DNA of 64,000 nucleotides from Paenibacillus dendrobii (GCF_009807035.1 NZ_WUBI01000006.1:1-64000); one strand, 5' to 3'. Positions 7,758 through 17,782 are shown, numbered from the stretch's first letter. Numbers and translations are program-made. Notes: generated from the letters alone by a model not told the origin.

Positions 7758-8243
7758 ATGTCAGCATCGGTCGCTGTCATCATGGGCAGCAAATCGGATT
7801 GGGAAACGATGCAGCACGCTTGCAAGGTGCTCGATGAATTGAATATTCCATATGAGAAAAAGGTCGTATCCGCGCATCGTACGCCGGATTTGATGTTTAC
7901 CTTTGCGGAAGAGGCGGCACAGCGCGGCATTAAGGTCATCATCGCGGGTGCAGGCGGCGCCGCGCATTTGCCGGGCATGGTTGCTGCCAAAACCGTACTG
8001 CCTGTGATTGGCGTGCCGGTGCAGACGAAGGCGCTGAACGGACTGGATTCACTGCTGTCCATCGTGCAAATGCCAGGAGGCATTCCGGTTGCAACGGTGG
8101 CGATCGGTCAGGCGGGAGCGACGAATGCCGGACTGCTGGCTGCCCAGATTCTTGGAGCTTCGGATCCTGTCATTCAAAATCGGGTACAGGCTCGGCGGGA
8201 TCATATCCGTAACGAAGTACTGGAAAGCAGTGACTCGTTATGA
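7758..8243 (+). CDS. purE: N5-carboxyaminoimidazole ribonucleotide mutase
   Basis: 161 residues, class I PurE. It moves the carboxyl group of N5-CAIR to give CAIR in step 6 of IMP synthesis, working with PurK. The N-terminal signature VIMGSKSDWETM is present, with the VVSAHRTPD motif at about residues 36-44. The family forms octamers. The ATG follows GAGGA closely. It is the first gene of the operon and overlaps purK by 4 bp (ATGA). Confidence 0.97.
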   Translation: MSASVAVIMGSKSDWETMQHACKVLDELNIPYEKKVVSAHRTPDLMFTFAEEAAQRGIKVIIAGAGGAAHLPGMVAAKTVLPVIGVPVQTKALNGLDSLLSIVQMPGGIPVATVAIGQAGATNAGLLAAQILGASDPVIQNRVQARRDHIRNEVLESSDSL

Positions 8244-9424
8244 GTAAGGAACAAAGCAGTCAAGTGAAGAACGCAAAAACCCTCCTGCCAGGTTCGACTA
8301 TCGGCGTACTGGGCGGGGGCCAGCTTGGACGAATGATGGCGCTCTCCGGAACGGCCATGGGATATCGGTTCATTACGCTGGACCCGACGTCATCATCGCC
8401 GTGCGGGCAAGTTACGCCTCAGATCGAAGCTTCTTACAGTGATGAAGCAGCTGCACGCAATCTGGCGCTCGCATCGGATGTCATCACGTATGAATTTGAA
8501 AATGTGGATGCCGGCGTAGCCGCCCTCCTCGAGAATGAATCGTACGTTCCGCAAGGAAGTACGCTGCTGTACACGACGCAGCATCGGCTGCGGGAAAAAC
8601 ATGCGATCGAAGCTGCAGGTGTGCCCGTGGCTCCGTATCGTGAGATTACGGATTTGCCAAGCTTGGTGAAGGCGGCCGAAGAACTAGGTCTCCCGTGCGT
8701 GCTGAAAACGGCAACCGGCGGTTATGATGGAAAGGGACAAGCAGTCATCCGCTCTGCTGACGAGCTGGAAGCAGCGCACACGGAGCTTGCAGCAACCGGA
8801 CGAGAACTGGTGCTTGAGAAATTTATCGCTTTCCAAGCGGAAATCTCCGTAATCGCAGCCCGAAGCCCACAAGGAGAAGTGAAAAGCTTTCCTGTTTCGG
8901 AAAATATCCATGTGGACGGTATCTTGCATCTGTCGATCGTTCCGGCAAGGATAGAGGAAGGAATCCAGCGAGAAGCACGGAAGCTCGCGGAAAAGCTGGC
9001 AGAAAGCTTGCATGTCGCGGGGCTTCTCGCCGTTGAGATGTTCGTGACCAGAGATGGTGAGCTGTATGTGAACGAAGTGGCTCCGCGCCCTCACAATTCC
9101 GGACATTATACGATGGAAGCATGTGCAACCTCCCAATTCGAGCAGCATGTGCGAGCGATCTGTAATCTGCCGCTCGGGGATACAACACTGCTGAGCCCTG
9201 TCGTGATGGTGAACGTGCTGGGACAGCATCTGGATGAAGTCGTGAAGCGGACAGGACTGCCGGATAACGCATTAAGCGAATATGGCGTCGTGCCTAAGCT
9301 TCATTTATATGGTAAGAATGAAAGCAAGACGGGCCGCAAAATGGGCCATATCAATCTGTTATGCAAGGATGTTCAGCATGCGCTGGACTGGATCGAACAA
9401 ACTCATATTTGGAGGCAAGGATAA
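8240..9424 (+). CDS. purK: N5-carboxyaminoimidazole ribonucleotide synthase
   Basis: 394 residues with the ATP-grasp fold. It converts AIR, ATP and bicarbonate to N5-CAIR. The N-terminal motif IGVLGGGQLGRMMALSG marks the preATP-grasp domain. The ATP-grasp core shows VLKTATGGYDGKGQ and the metal-binding VNEVAPRPHNSGHYT. Start and overlap with purE are translationally coupled. The length is slightly above that of B. subtilis PurK because of an N-terminal extension of about 15 residues before the first strand. Confidence 0.97.
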   Translation: MSKEQSSQVKNAKTLLPGSTIGVLGGGQLGRMMALSGTAMGYRFITLDPTSSSPCGQVTPQIEASYSDEAAARNLALASDVITYEFENVDAGVAALLENESYVPQGSTLLYTTQHRLREKHAIEAAGVPVAPYREITDLPSLVKAAEELGLPCVLKTATGGYDGKGQAVIRSADELEAAHTELAATGRELVLEKFIAFQAEISVIAARSPQGEVKSFPVSENIHVDGILHLSIVPARIEEGIQREARKLAEKLAESLHVAGLLAVEMFVTRDGELYVNEVAPRPHNSGHYTMEACATSQFEQHVRAICNLPLGDTTLLSPVVMVNVLGQHLDEVVKRTGLPDNALSEYGVVPKLHLYGKNESKTGRKMGHINLLCKDVQHALDWIEQTHIWRQG

Positions 9425-9427
9425 AAC

Positions 9428-10723
9428 ATGATTGAACGTTACAGCAGACCGGAAATGCGGGCCATCTGGACCGAGGAAAATAAATTTAAGGCTTGGCTCG
9501 AAGTGGAACTATGCGCTTGTGAAGCATGGGCGGAGCTCGGAGTCATCCCGAAGGAAGACACCAAACTGCTACGCGAAAATGCCACTTTTAACATTGAGCG
9601 TATTAGTGAAATTGAGCTGGAAACGCGTCATGACGTAATCGCTTTTACACGTACCGTATCGGAAAGCCTTGGAGCAGAACGCAAATGGGTGCATTACGGC
9701 CTGACTTCGACCGACGTGGTGGATACAGCACTAGGTTACCTGCTTCGCCAGGCCAATGAAATCATTGAACAAGACCTGATTCGTTTCATCGAAATTCTGA
9801 AGGACAAAGCGGTTGCTTACAAAGATACTCCGATGATGGGCCGCACGCATGGCGTGCATGCCGAACCGACTACTTTCGGATTGAAAATGGCATTGTGGCA
9901 CGAGGAAATGAAGCGTAATCTGGAGCGTTTCCGCCATGCGGCTAAAGGCGTGGAGTTCGGAAAAATCTCGGGAGCTGTCGGCACCTACGCGAACATCGAC
10001 CCATTCGTCGAGGAATTCGTATGCAAAAAGCTGGGTACCAGCCCGGCTCCAATCTCGACGCAAACGCTGCAGCGTGACCGTCATGCCGAATATATGGCTA
10101 CGCTTGCTTTGATTGCAACATCTCTCGACAAATTTGCAACGGAAATCCGTGCCCTGCAAAAGAGCGAAGTGCGCGAAGTAGAAGAAGCTTTTGCCAAGGG
10201 ACAAAAGGGTTCATCGGCTATGCCGCATAAACGCAATCCGATCGGCTGCGAGAATATCTCCGGTCTGTCCCGCGTGATCCGCGGACATATGGTGACAGCA
10301 TACGAGGACGTGGCGCTCTGGCATGAACGCGATATCTCGCATTCCTCGGTAGAACGGATTATTTTGCCGGATGCGACGATGCTGCTGAACTACATGCTGA
10401 ACCGCTTTGGCAATATCGTGAAGAATTTGACCGTGTTCCCGGAAAACATGAAGCGCAACATGGCCCGTACTTACGGCGTTCCGTTCTCCGGACGCGTGAT
10501 GACGAAGCTGATCGACAAGGGCTTCAGCCGCGAGCAGGCATACGATACCGTGCAACCGCGCGCGATGCAGGCCTGGGAAGAACAACGCCAGTTCCGCGAT
10601 ATCGTGGAATCGACGCCGGAAATCGCGAACGTGCTCAGCGCAGAGGAAATTGAAGATGCTTTCAATCCATCCTGGCATTTGAAGCATGTCGATACTATTT
10701 TCAAAAAGCTGGGCCTGGTATAA
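9428..10723 (+). CDS. purB: Adenylosuccinate lyase
   Basis: 431 residues of the fumarase/aspartase superfamily. It removes fumarate from SAICAR and from adenylosuccinate, so it acts in both IMP and AMP synthesis. The superfamily signature SSAMPHKRNPIGCEN is intact, with the flexible catalytic Ser in it. The general-acid region TSTDVVDTALG and the MGRTHGVHAEPTTFG stretch are also present. Only 3 bp separate it from purK. The homotetramer forms active sites from three chains. Confidence 0.97.
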   Translation: MIERYSRPEMRAIWTEENKFKAWLEVELCACEAWAELGVIPKEDTKLLRENATFNIERISEIELETRHDVIAFTRTVSESLGAERKWVHYGLTSTDVVDTALGYLLRQANEIIEQDLIRFIEILKDKAVAYKDTPMMGRTHGVHAEPTTFGLKMALWHEEMKRNLERFRHAAKGVEFGKISGAVGTYANIDPFVEEFVCKKLGTSPAPISTQTLQRDRHAEYMATLALIATSLDKFATEIRALQKSEVREVEEAFAKGQKGSSAMPHKRNPIGCENISGLSRVIRGHMVTAYEDVALWHERDISHSSVERIILPDATMLLNYMLNRFGNIVKNLTVFPENMKRNMARTYGVPFSGRVMTKLIDKGFSREQAYDTVQPRAMQAWEEQRQFRDIVESTPEIANVLSAEEIEDAFNPSWHLKHVDTIFKKLGLV

Positions 10724-10778
10724 ACACGGGGCGGCTTTAGCTTGATAGAGTGACTTGGGATAGAGGATGAGGGAAAAA

Positions 10779-10817
10779 GGCTCAACATCAGAATTCAATC
10801 ATGAAATGTGTTGAGCC
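10779..10817 (+). other. Intercistronic hairpin purB-purC
   Basis: GGCTCAACA (10779-10787) pairs perfectly with TGTTGAGCC (10809-10817). No T tract follows, so it is unlikely to terminate. It ends a few bases before the purC ribosome binding site (GGGGAGG) and could affect mRNA stability or translation of purC. Confidence 0.6.
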
Positions 10818-10837
10818 GAAAAATGGGGAGGATTCAC

Positions 10838-11725
10838 ATGACATCACCGGCTGTATCCACTGCTGTGGAACTTGTTGATGCGCCGCTGCTTTACAAAGGC
10901 AAGGTACGTGAGTTGTACGATTTGGGGGAGCATGTGCTCATCGTCGTCACGGATCGGATTTCCGCGTACGATTATGTGTTGGACCCGGCGGTTCCGGAAA
11001 AAGGAAATGTTCTGAACCGGCTCAGCGCTTTCTGGTTTGAGAAGACCGGGGAACTGATGGAAAACCACGTGGTTCACACCGACGTAGAGCTTCTTGGGGA
11101 TATCGCGAAAGACAAAGCGCTTCTGAAAGACCGAATCATGGTTGTCCGCAAGGCCGAGCGTATCGACATGGAATGCGTGGTCAGAGGTTATATCACCGGG
11201 GGCGGCTGGAGGCAGTATCAGGCTTCCGGTGAGGTCAACGGGATCAAGCTTCCGGGTGGCATGCGCAAAAACGAGGCGTTTCCGGAGCCGATCTTCACCC
11301 CTGCTGCGAAAAACGATGTCGGCCACGATGAAGACATCTCGATGGAGCAGATGAAGAAGATCATCGGCGAGGACCTTGCGGAAGAACTGCAGGAGAAGAG
11401 CCTTAAGCTATACGGTTTTGCCAGGGATTATTGCGCGGAGCGTGGTATCATTTTGGCGGACTGCAAGTTTGAATTCGGCATTCTGGAGGGCAAGGTGATC
11501 CTGATTGATGAAATCTTCACGCCGGATTCCTCGCGCTTCTGGGCGAAAGAAAACTACGCGCTGGACATCGAAATCGACAGCATGGACAAGCAGCCGGTGC
11601 GTGCCTATCTGGATTCCACCACATGGGATAAGAACAGCCAGCCAGATCCGCTTCCCGCGAAAGTGGTGGAAGAAACGACCCGTCGTTATGTGGATATTTA
11701 CCGCAGGTTGACCGAGCAGGCGTAA
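10838..11725 (+). CDS. purC: SAICAR synthase
   Basis: 295 residues. It couples aspartate to CAIR with ATP, giving SAICAR. The N-terminal LLYKGKVRELYDLG and VVTDRISAYDYVL motifs form the ATP site. The substrate motif VVRGYITGGGWRQY and the late LIDEIFTPDSSRFW with its catalytic acidic residues are intact. It belongs to the longer form of the family; B. subtilis PurC is about 240 residues. I chose ATG 10838 because GGGGAGG precedes it; the longer frame from 10808 would start within the hairpin. Confidence 0.96.
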   Translation: MTSPAVSTAVELVDAPLLYKGKVRELYDLGEHVLIVVTDRISAYDYVLDPAVPEKGNVLNRLSAFWFEKTGELMENHVVHTDVELLGDIAKDKALLKDRIMVVRKAERIDMECVVRGYITGGGWRQYQASGEVNGIKLPGGMRKNEAFPEPIFTPAAKNDVGHDEDISMEQMKKIIGEDLAEELQEKSLKLYGFARDYCAERGIILADCKFEFGILEGKVILIDEIFTPDSSRFWAKENYALDIEIDSMDKQPVRAYLDSTTWDKNSQPDPLPAKVVEETTRRYVDIYRRLTEQA

Positions 11726-11902
11726 TCATTACTTAATCTGAATCTATGTTCCGCATCATTTCCAGTGACTGTATTGAATCAAAAGCAGCGAAGGGGACGG
11801 AATCGATCTGAAGAACGATCCGTACCCGTAGCGGTCACTGATGCAACGAAGCACAAAATTCTTAAGCTCATTCTATCTAACCCGAGGAGGAACCAGAAGA
11901 AT
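11726..11902 (+). other. Structured purC-purS intercistronic gap
   Basis: 177 bp without a gene. CAGTGAC near 11763 and GTCACTG near 11834 form long-range inverted repeats. They enclose a smaller hairpin, ACGGAATCG with CGATCCGT. An upstream frame extension of purS through here has no ribosome binding site and is judged non-coding. Role unknown. Confidence 0.4.
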
Positions 11903-12148
11903 ATGTTGAAAGCTACGGTCTATGTCACAATTAAGCAAGGCGTACTTGATCCGCAAGGGGTTGCGGTGCAAGGAGCGCTGCATTCGATGGGGTTTCAGGA
12001 AGTTGAAAGTCTGCGCATCGGTAAATATATGGAGCTGAGCCTGAACACGGATGACCGTGCAGAGGCGGAGCGCCAGATCAAACAGATGTGCGAAAAGCTT
12101 TTGGCAAACACGGTGGTTGAGGATTACCGTTACGAATTGGAGGGCTAA
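11903..12148 (+). CDS. purS: Phosphoribosylformylglycinamidine synthase subunit PurS
   Basis: 81 residues. This small subunit bridges PurL and PurQ and helps channel ammonia in the three-part FGAM synthase of Gram-positive bacteria. The family pattern is clear: KATVYVTIKQGVLDPQGVAV, then ALHSMGF and the C-terminal NTVVEDYRYEL. ATG 11903 is chosen from alignment to the family. GAGGAGG lies 12 bases upstream, a little far, with a weaker AGAAGA nearer. It is followed 5 bp later by purQ. Confidence 0.95.
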   Translation: MLKATVYVTIKQGVLDPQGVAVQGALHSMGFQEVESLRIGKYMELSLNTDDRAEAERQIKQMCEKLLANTVVEDYRYELEG

Positions 12149-12153
12149 CATCC

Positions 12154-12843
12154 ATGAAATTTGCTGTTCTTGTCTTTCCCGGCTCCAACTGTGATATTGA
12201 CTGCTATAAAGCAGTGGAAGAAGCGGTCCAAGAGCCTGTCGACTACGTGTGGCATACCGCTACCGATCTTTCTGCATATGACTGCATTTTGGTTCCAGGC
12301 GGGTTTTCATATGGCGACTACCTTCGCTGCGGAGCGATTTCCCGCTTTGCGCCGGTGATGAATGAAGTAGCTAAGGCCGCAGAAGAAGGCAAATACATTC
12401 TAGGCATCTGTAACGGTTTTCAGATTTTGACAGAGGCGAATCTTCTGCCTGGCGCGCTCCTGCGCAATACGTCGATGAAATTTCGCTGCCATGATACCGT
12501 GCTTAAGGTGGTTAATAACCAGACACCGTTTACCAATGATTTTGAGCTGAACGAAGAGATCGTCATTCCGATCGCGCATGGCGAAGGCAACTACTATTGC
12601 GATGAGGAAACGCTGAAGCAGCTTCAGCAGAACAACCAAATCGTATTTACGTATAAAGACAACCCGAACGGCTCTCTTGCCGACATCGCAGGCATCTCGA
12701 ACGTACGGGGAAATGTCGTCGGCATGATGCCGCATCCGGAGCGGGCTGTAAGCGAACTGCTGGGCTCGGCGGACGGCAAACGCATGTTTACATCAATCCT
12801 GAAGGCTTGGAGGGATACCCATGGTACAGCAAGTGTCCGCTAA
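12154..12843 (+). CDS. purQ: Phosphoribosylformylglycinamidine synthase subunit PurQ (glutaminase)
   Basis: 229 residues, class I glutamine amidotransferase. It supplies ammonia to PurL. The nucleophile is Cys86 in ILGICNGFQIL, and the catalytic His and Glu are in the MMPHPERA motif near the C-terminus. It overlaps purL by 23 bp, so the two are probably translationally coupled. Confidence 0.97.
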   Translation: MKFAVLVFPGSNCDIDCYKAVEEAVQEPVDYVWHTATDLSAYDCILVPGGFSYGDYLRCGAISRFAPVMNEVAKAAEEGKYILGICNGFQILTEANLLPGALLRNTSMKFRCHDTVLKVVNNQTPFTNDFELNEEIVIPIAHGEGNYYCDEETLKQLQQNNQIVFTYKDNPNGSLADIAGISNVRGNVVGMMPHPERAVSELLGSADGKRMFTSILKAWRDTHGTASVR

Positions 12844-15064
12844 GGAACCAACCGCACAGCAGATTGCGGAGCAGAAAATTTATCAGCAGTTTGGTGTATC
12901 TGACAGCGAATATGAGCTGATTTGTTCGTTTATGGGACGTCAGCCTAACTATACAGAGATCGGCGTATTCAGCGTTATGTGGTCTGAGCATTGCGCGTAC
13001 AAAAACTCGAAGCCGCTGCTGCGCCGCTTTCCGACCAGCGGACCGCGCGTCCTGATGGGTCCCGGCGAGGGCGCTGGCATCGTGGATATCGGCGATAACC
13101 AAGCTGTCGTTTTCAAGATCGAAAGTCATAACCACCCTTCGGCCGTAGAACCTTACCAAGGTGCAGCAACAGGCGTCGGCGGCATTATCCGTGATATTTT
13201 CTCCATGGGCGCAAGACCGGTTGCCCTGCTCAACTCGCTGCGTTTCGGCAAGCTGGAGAGCGACCGGGTTAAGTATTTGTTCGAGCATGTCGTATCCGGT
13301 ATTGCGGGATATGGCAACTGCATCGGCATTCCGACCGTAGCGGGCGAAGTGATGTTCGACAACAGTTATGACGGCAATCCGCTCGTGAACGCCATGTGCG
13401 TAGGTTTGATCGATCATGATAAAATCCAGCGCGGTGTAGCCAAAGGCGTAGGTAACCCGGTGTTCTATGTAGGGCCTCCTACTGGTCGTGACGGCATTCA
13501 CGGTGCGACCTTTGCTTCGGTGGAGCTGAGTGAAGAATCGGAAGCGAAGAAAACCGCCGTTCAAGTCGGCGATCCATTCATGGAAAAACTGGTTATGGAG
13601 TCCTGTCTCGAACTCATCGATTCAGGCATTGTGCTCGGCATTCAGGACATGGGTGCAGCCGGTCTGACTTGCTCCAGCGCTGAGATGGCAAGCAAAGCGG
13701 GCAACGGCCTTGAGCTCTACCTCGATCAGGTGCCGCAGCGTGAAGAAGGCATGACACCTTACGAGATGATGCTCTCCGAATCCCAGGAGCGCATGCTGTT
13801 CGTTGTTGAGCCGAAGGATGAAGCACAGGCGATGGAAATCTTTGAGCGCTGGGGCGTCATCTGCGCCAAAGTCGGCAAAGTAACGGACGACGGCTGTCTG
13901 AAACTGTTCCATCACGGTGAACTGGTTGGCGATATGCCGGTACAGGCGCTTGTAGATGAGTGTCCCGTGTATGATAAACCATCGAGCGTGCCGGCTTATT
14001 ATGTGGAAAACGAGAAAGTGGATACCCTGCGCTACGACGAAGTGAAGGATCTCGGCGGTGCCTTGAAAAAAGTACTCGCGTCTCCGACGGTTGCCAGCAA
14101 AGCATGGGTGTACAATCAATATGACTATATGGTCCGCACCAGTACCGCGGTTCGTCCGGGTTCGGACGCGGCTGTGATTACCATTCACGGCACGCGCAAA
14201 GGTCTTGCGATGACAACGGACTGCAATGGACGTTATGTATATCTGGATCCGGAGGTTGGCGGCAAAATCGCCGTCAGCGAAGCAGCGCGCAATATCGTCT
14301 GCTCCGGTGCAGAGCCGCTTGCGATTACAGACAACTTAAATTTCGGCAGTCCGGAAAAGCCGGATATTTTCTGGCAAATGGAACGTGCTGTCGACGGCAT
14401 GGCGGAAGCCTGTCGCGTGCTGGATACGCCGGTTATCGGCGGGAATGTCAGCTTGTACAACGAAAATGCAAGCGGAGCCATTTATCCGACTCCAGTTGTC
14501 GGCATGGTAGGTCTGCTGCATGATACGGACCATATTACGACGCAAGGCTTCAAACAGGAGGGTGACGTCATCTTCCTACTAGGCAACACTCAAGCCGAAT
14601 TGGGTGGCAGCGAATTCCAATATGCGGTTCACGGATTAACCGAAGGTCGTCCTCCGGTGCTTGATCTGGATACGGAGAAAAAGCTGCTTGCAGGCGTTCT
14701 TGGCGCAATCCAAAGCGGGCTGGTACAATCCGCGCATGACCTGTCCGAAGGGGGGCTTGCGGTGGCATTGGCCGAATCCTGCATCAGCGGTTCGCTTGGC
14801 GCTCACGTAACGCTCAGCTCACAGCTTCGTAACGATCTGGCGCTCTTCAGCGAATCGCAATCGCGCATTCTGTTGTCTGCAACGAAGGAACATGCCGACA
14901 AGCTGCAGGCGTATCTGTCTGAGCAGGGCGTTCCAGTAACCTTGATCGGCTCTGTTGGCGGGGAAAGTCTGGTGGTAGAGATCAACGACGCGCCGGCTTT
15001 GAATGAAACGGTTGCAGGCCTGCGTCAGGTGTGGGAGGATGCGATTCCATGTCTCATGAAATAG
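12821..15064 (+). CDS. purL: Phosphoribosylformylglycinamidine synthase subunit PurL
   Basis: 747 residues, the small-form PurL that needs PurS and PurQ. It converts FGAR to FGAM with ATP and ammonia. Duplicated PurM-like ATP-binding halves are visible: the first has SEHCAYKNSKPLL and ESHNHPSAVEPYQGAATGVG, the second VRTSTAVRPGSDAAV. The start overlaps the end of purQ and its own end overlaps purF by 16 bp. Confidence 0.97.
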   Translation: MVQQVSAKEPTAQQIAEQKIYQQFGVSDSEYELICSFMGRQPNYTEIGVFSVMWSEHCAYKNSKPLLRRFPTSGPRVLMGPGEGAGIVDIGDNQAVVFKIESHNHPSAVEPYQGAATGVGGIIRDIFSMGARPVALLNSLRFGKLESDRVKYLFEHVVSGIAGYGNCIGIPTVAGEVMFDNSYDGNPLVNAMCVGLIDHDKIQRGVAKGVGNPVFYVGPPTGRDGIHGATFASVELSEESEAKKTAVQVGDPFMEKLVMESCLELIDSGIVLGIQDMGAAGLTCSSAEMASKAGNGLELYLDQVPQREEGMTPYEMMLSESQERMLFVVEPKDEAQAMEIFERWGVICAKVGKVTDDGCLKLFHHGELVGDMPVQALVDECPVYDKPSSVPAYYVENEKVDTLRYDEVKDLGGALKKVLASPTVASKAWVYNQYDYMVRTSTAVRPGSDAAVITIHGTRKGLAMTTDCNGRYVYLDPEVGGKIAVSEAARNIVCSGAEPLAITDNLNFGSPEKPDIFWQMERAVDGMAEACRVLDTPVIGGNVSLYNENASGAIYPTPVVGMVGLLHDTDHITTQGFKQEGDVIFLLGNTQAELGGSEFQYAVHGLTEGRPPVLDLDTEKKLLAGVLGAIQSGLVQSAHDLSEGGLAVALAESCISGSLGAHVTLSSQLRNDLALFSESQSRILLSATKEHADKLQAYLSEQGVPVTLIGSVGGESLVVEINDAPALNETVAGLRQVWEDAIPCLMK

Positions 15065-16530
15065 CACCGCAAACGCTGTGGACCGGAGACTATTATAACG
15101 AAGGGGCCGGAAAAGAAGGCCTCTTCGACAAATTGAAGGAAGAGTGCGGCGTATTCGGTGTCTTCGGACATCCGGATGCCTCGTCCCTGTCCTACTACGG
15201 GCTTCACGCCCTCCAGCACCGCGGGGAAGAAAGCGCGGGGATTTGCGTCAGCGATGGGGAGGAGTTCCATTACCACCGCGGCATGGGTTTAGTGAAGGAA
15301 GTTTTCGACAAGGATATGCTGTCTTCCCTAAGCGGCTCGATTTCCATTGGTCATGTACGTTACTCGACCAGCGGCGACAGCAAGCTGACGAATGCCCAGC
15401 CTCTGGTCTTCAAGTACCGGGCTGGCGATCTCGCCGTGGCAACCAACGGTAATATCGTGAATGCACCGCAAATCCGGCGCGAGCTGGAGGAGAGCGGTTC
15501 TATTTTCCAGACGACGAGCGATACGGAGGTTATTGCCCATCTGATTGCCCGATCATCAAAGGATCTTGTCGAGGCGGCCAAGGATGCGTTCAACCGGATT
15601 GTCGGCGGATATGCGTTTCTGATTATGACCAATGACAAGCTAATCGTGGCTTCCGATCCACATGGTCTTCGCCCTCTGACGATGGGTAAGCTAGGGGATG
15701 CATATATTTTCGCTTCCGAGACCTGTGCGTTTGAAACGATCGGAGCGGAATCCATACGCGATATCGAGCCAGGCGAACTGCTTGTGCTGGACCGTGAAGG
15801 TTTGCACGAGGATCGATTCGAAGAGAAGAAGCACCGGAAGGCGCTCTGTGCGATGGAGTATATCTATTTTGCACGTCCGGACAGCGATATGAACGGTTCT
15901 AACCAGCATGCTGCGCGTAAGCGCATGGGCAGCCGCATGGCGCTTGAGTCCTTCGTGGATGCGGATATCGTGACCGGCGTTCCGGACTCCAGCATCTCGG
16001 CGGCCATTGGCTATGCGGAACAGACGGGTATTCCTTACGAACTCGGATTGATTAAGAACAAGTACACGGGCAGGACTTTTATCCAGCCAAGCCAGGAGCT
16101 GCGCGAGCAAGGCGTGAAGATGAAGCTGAGCGCGGTGCGTCGCGTGGTGGAGGGCCAGCGTGTTGTCATGATTGACGACTCGATCGTGCGGGGAACGACC
16201 TCCCGCCGAATCGTCAACCTGCTTCGCGAAGCGGGGGCTACCGAGGTACATGTACGGATTACTTCGCCTCCGTTCAAGAACCCTTGCTTCTACGGCATCG
16301 ATACGCCGGACCGGCGCGAGCTGATCGCTTCGTCAAGAACGGTCGAAGAAATTTGTCGTGAGATTAATGCGGACTCACTCGAATTCTTAACTCCGGAAGG
16401 CTTGATTGCTTCGATTGCCGGCGATAACGAAGAGGATTATAAGGGCGGCCTTTGTCTGGCCTGCTTCGACAATGATTATCCGACTCGCCTGGACTTTAAC
16501 GGAGAAGAGAAATTCGGCTGCAGCTGTTAA
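15049..16530 (+). CDS. purF: Amidophosphoribosyltransferase
   Basis: 493 residues. It catalyses the first committed step, PRPP and glutamine to phosphoribosylamine, and is the feedback-inhibited enzyme of the pathway. The N-terminal-nucleophile Cys is residue 33 in EECGVFGVFGH, so a propeptide of about 32 residues would be removed, longer than the 11 of B. subtilis. Cysteines in KALCAMEY, NPCFYGI and the late GLCLACFD match the four ligands of the structural 4Fe-4S cluster. The PRPP motif VMIDDSIVRGTT is intact. I chose ATG 15049 since GGGAGG precedes it. Confidence 0.96.
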   Translation: MSHEIAPQTLWTGDYYNEGAGKEGLFDKLKEECGVFGVFGHPDASSLSYYGLHALQHRGEESAGICVSDGEEFHYHRGMGLVKEVFDKDMLSSLSGSISIGHVRYSTSGDSKLTNAQPLVFKYRAGDLAVATNGNIVNAPQIRRELEESGSIFQTTSDTEVIAHLIARSSKDLVEAAKDAFNRIVGGYAFLIMTNDKLIVASDPHGLRPLTMGKLGDAYIFASETCAFETIGAESIRDIEPGELLVLDREGLHEDRFEEKKHRKALCAMEYIYFARPDSDMNGSNQHAARKRMGSRMALESFVDADIVTGVPDSSISAAIGYAEQTGIPYELGLIKNKYTGRTFIQPSQELREQGVKMKLSAVRRVVEGQRVVMIDDSIVRGTTSRRIVNLLREAGATEVHVRITSPPFKNPCFYGIDTPDRRELIASSRTVEEICREINADSLEFLTPEGLIASIAGDNEEDYKGGLCLACFDNDYPTRLDFNGEEKFGCSC

Positions 16531-16741
16531 CGATATTGGATGCCGATTTCAACATTCTATAGCAGATTTACGATTGGGTTAAGGAGCATCAAGCGTGATT
16601 TAATCGTTGTATCGTTAAACATATGAATCATTCATCAGGTTGAGGATGGGTGCGGATCACTAAACGATTTCGAATGTTTATGGGGATCTTTTACGCTTCA
16701 ATCGATGGATCAAACTATGCTGAAGGGAAGTGTCGTGGGAA
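16531..16741 (+). other. purF-purM intercistronic gap
   Basis: About 210 bp with no gene. I see no convincing promoter or terminator in it. In a compact pur operon a gap this long is notable but otherwise unexplained. Confidence 0.4.
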
Positions 16742-17782
16742 GTGTCTGAGGCCTATAAAAATGCCGGTGTCGATATTGCGGCAGGGAATGAAGCGGTAGA
16801 ACGCATGAAGAAGCACGTGAAGCGGACGTTCCGTCCTGAAGTCATGACCGATCTCGGCGGCTTCGGCGCGCTGTTCGGGTTGAATAAGGATAAATATGAG
16901 GAGCCGGTTCTCGTGTCGGGAACGGACGGCGTCGGTACGAAGCTGAAAATTGCTTTTGCCATGGACCGCCATGACACGATTGGTATTGATGCGGTTGCCA
17001 TGTGCGTCAACGATATTGTCGTTCAGGGTGCTGAGCCCCTCTTTTTCCTGGATTATCTCGCCTGCGATAAAGTCGTGCCTGAAAAGATCGAAGCGATTGT
17101 TGCAGGGATTGCCGAAGGTTGCCATCAATCCGGCTGCGCCCTGATCGGCGGCGAAACGGCTGAAATGCCGGGGATGTACTCGGAAGGCGAGTACGATATT
17201 GCCGGATTTACTGTTGGCGTTGTCGACAAGAAAAAAATCATTAACGGCCAAACCATTGCCGAAGGCGATACCGTCATCGGTCTTGCTTCAAGCGGCGTGC
17301 ACAGCAACGGCTTCTCCCTGGTCCGCAAGCTGCTGCTGGAACAGCAGGGCTACAGCCTGCAGGATTCGATTCCTGAGCTTGGAGGTACTCTGGGTGACAC
17401 ACTTCTGGAGCCTACCAAAATCTATGTCAAACCGCTGCTTGCTCTGTTAGAGCAATTAAAGGTCAAAGGCATGGCCCATATTACGGGCGGAGGCTTTATC
17501 GAAAACATACCGCGCATGCTGCCTGATCATGTGAATGTCGACATTGAATACGGCACTTGGCCGATTCTGCCGATATTTGAGCTGATGCAGCGCAAAGGCG
17601 GCATTACCAACCGTGATATGTTCACGACCTTCAACATGGGCATCGGTCTGGTGCTTGTCGTGGCTTCTGAGGATGCGGATCAAGCGTTAGGGCTCTTGAA
17701 GGAGCAGGGCGAAGAGGCTTACGTGATCGGAAAAGTGACTGCAGGCGAGTCTGTGGTAACTTTCACGGGAGCTGACGTTTAA
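16742..17782 (+). CDS. purM: Phosphoribosylformylglycinamidine cyclo-ligase (AIR synthase)
   Basis: 346 residues. It closes the imidazole ring of FGAM to AIR with ATP. The N-terminus SEAYKNAGVDIAAGNEAV and the motif VSGTDGVGTKLKIAF are typical, with GGETAEMPGMY further on. The start is uncertain. GTG 16742 gives the usual family N-terminus and the same length as B. subtilis PurM, but GTG 16730 (four residues longer) is possible. Neither has an ideally spaced Shine-Dalgarno sequence; AAGGGA lies at 16723-16728. Its stop overlaps the purN start (TAATG). Confidence 0.94.
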   Translation: MSEAYKNAGVDIAAGNEAVERMKKHVKRTFRPEVMTDLGGFGALFGLNKDKYEEPVLVSGTDGVGTKLKIAFAMDRHDTIGIDAVAMCVNDIVVQGAEPLFFLDYLACDKVVPEKIEAIVAGIAEGCHQSGCALIGGETAEMPGMYSEGEYDIAGFTVGVVDKKKIINGQTIAEGDTVIGLASSGVHSNGFSLVRKLLLEQQGYSLQDSIPELGGTLGDTLLEPTKIYVKPLLALLEQLKVKGMAHITGGGFIENIPRMLPDHVNVDIEYGTWPILPIFELMQRKGGITNRDMFTTFNMGIGLVLVVASEDADQALGLLKEQGEEAYVIGKVTAGESVVTFTGADV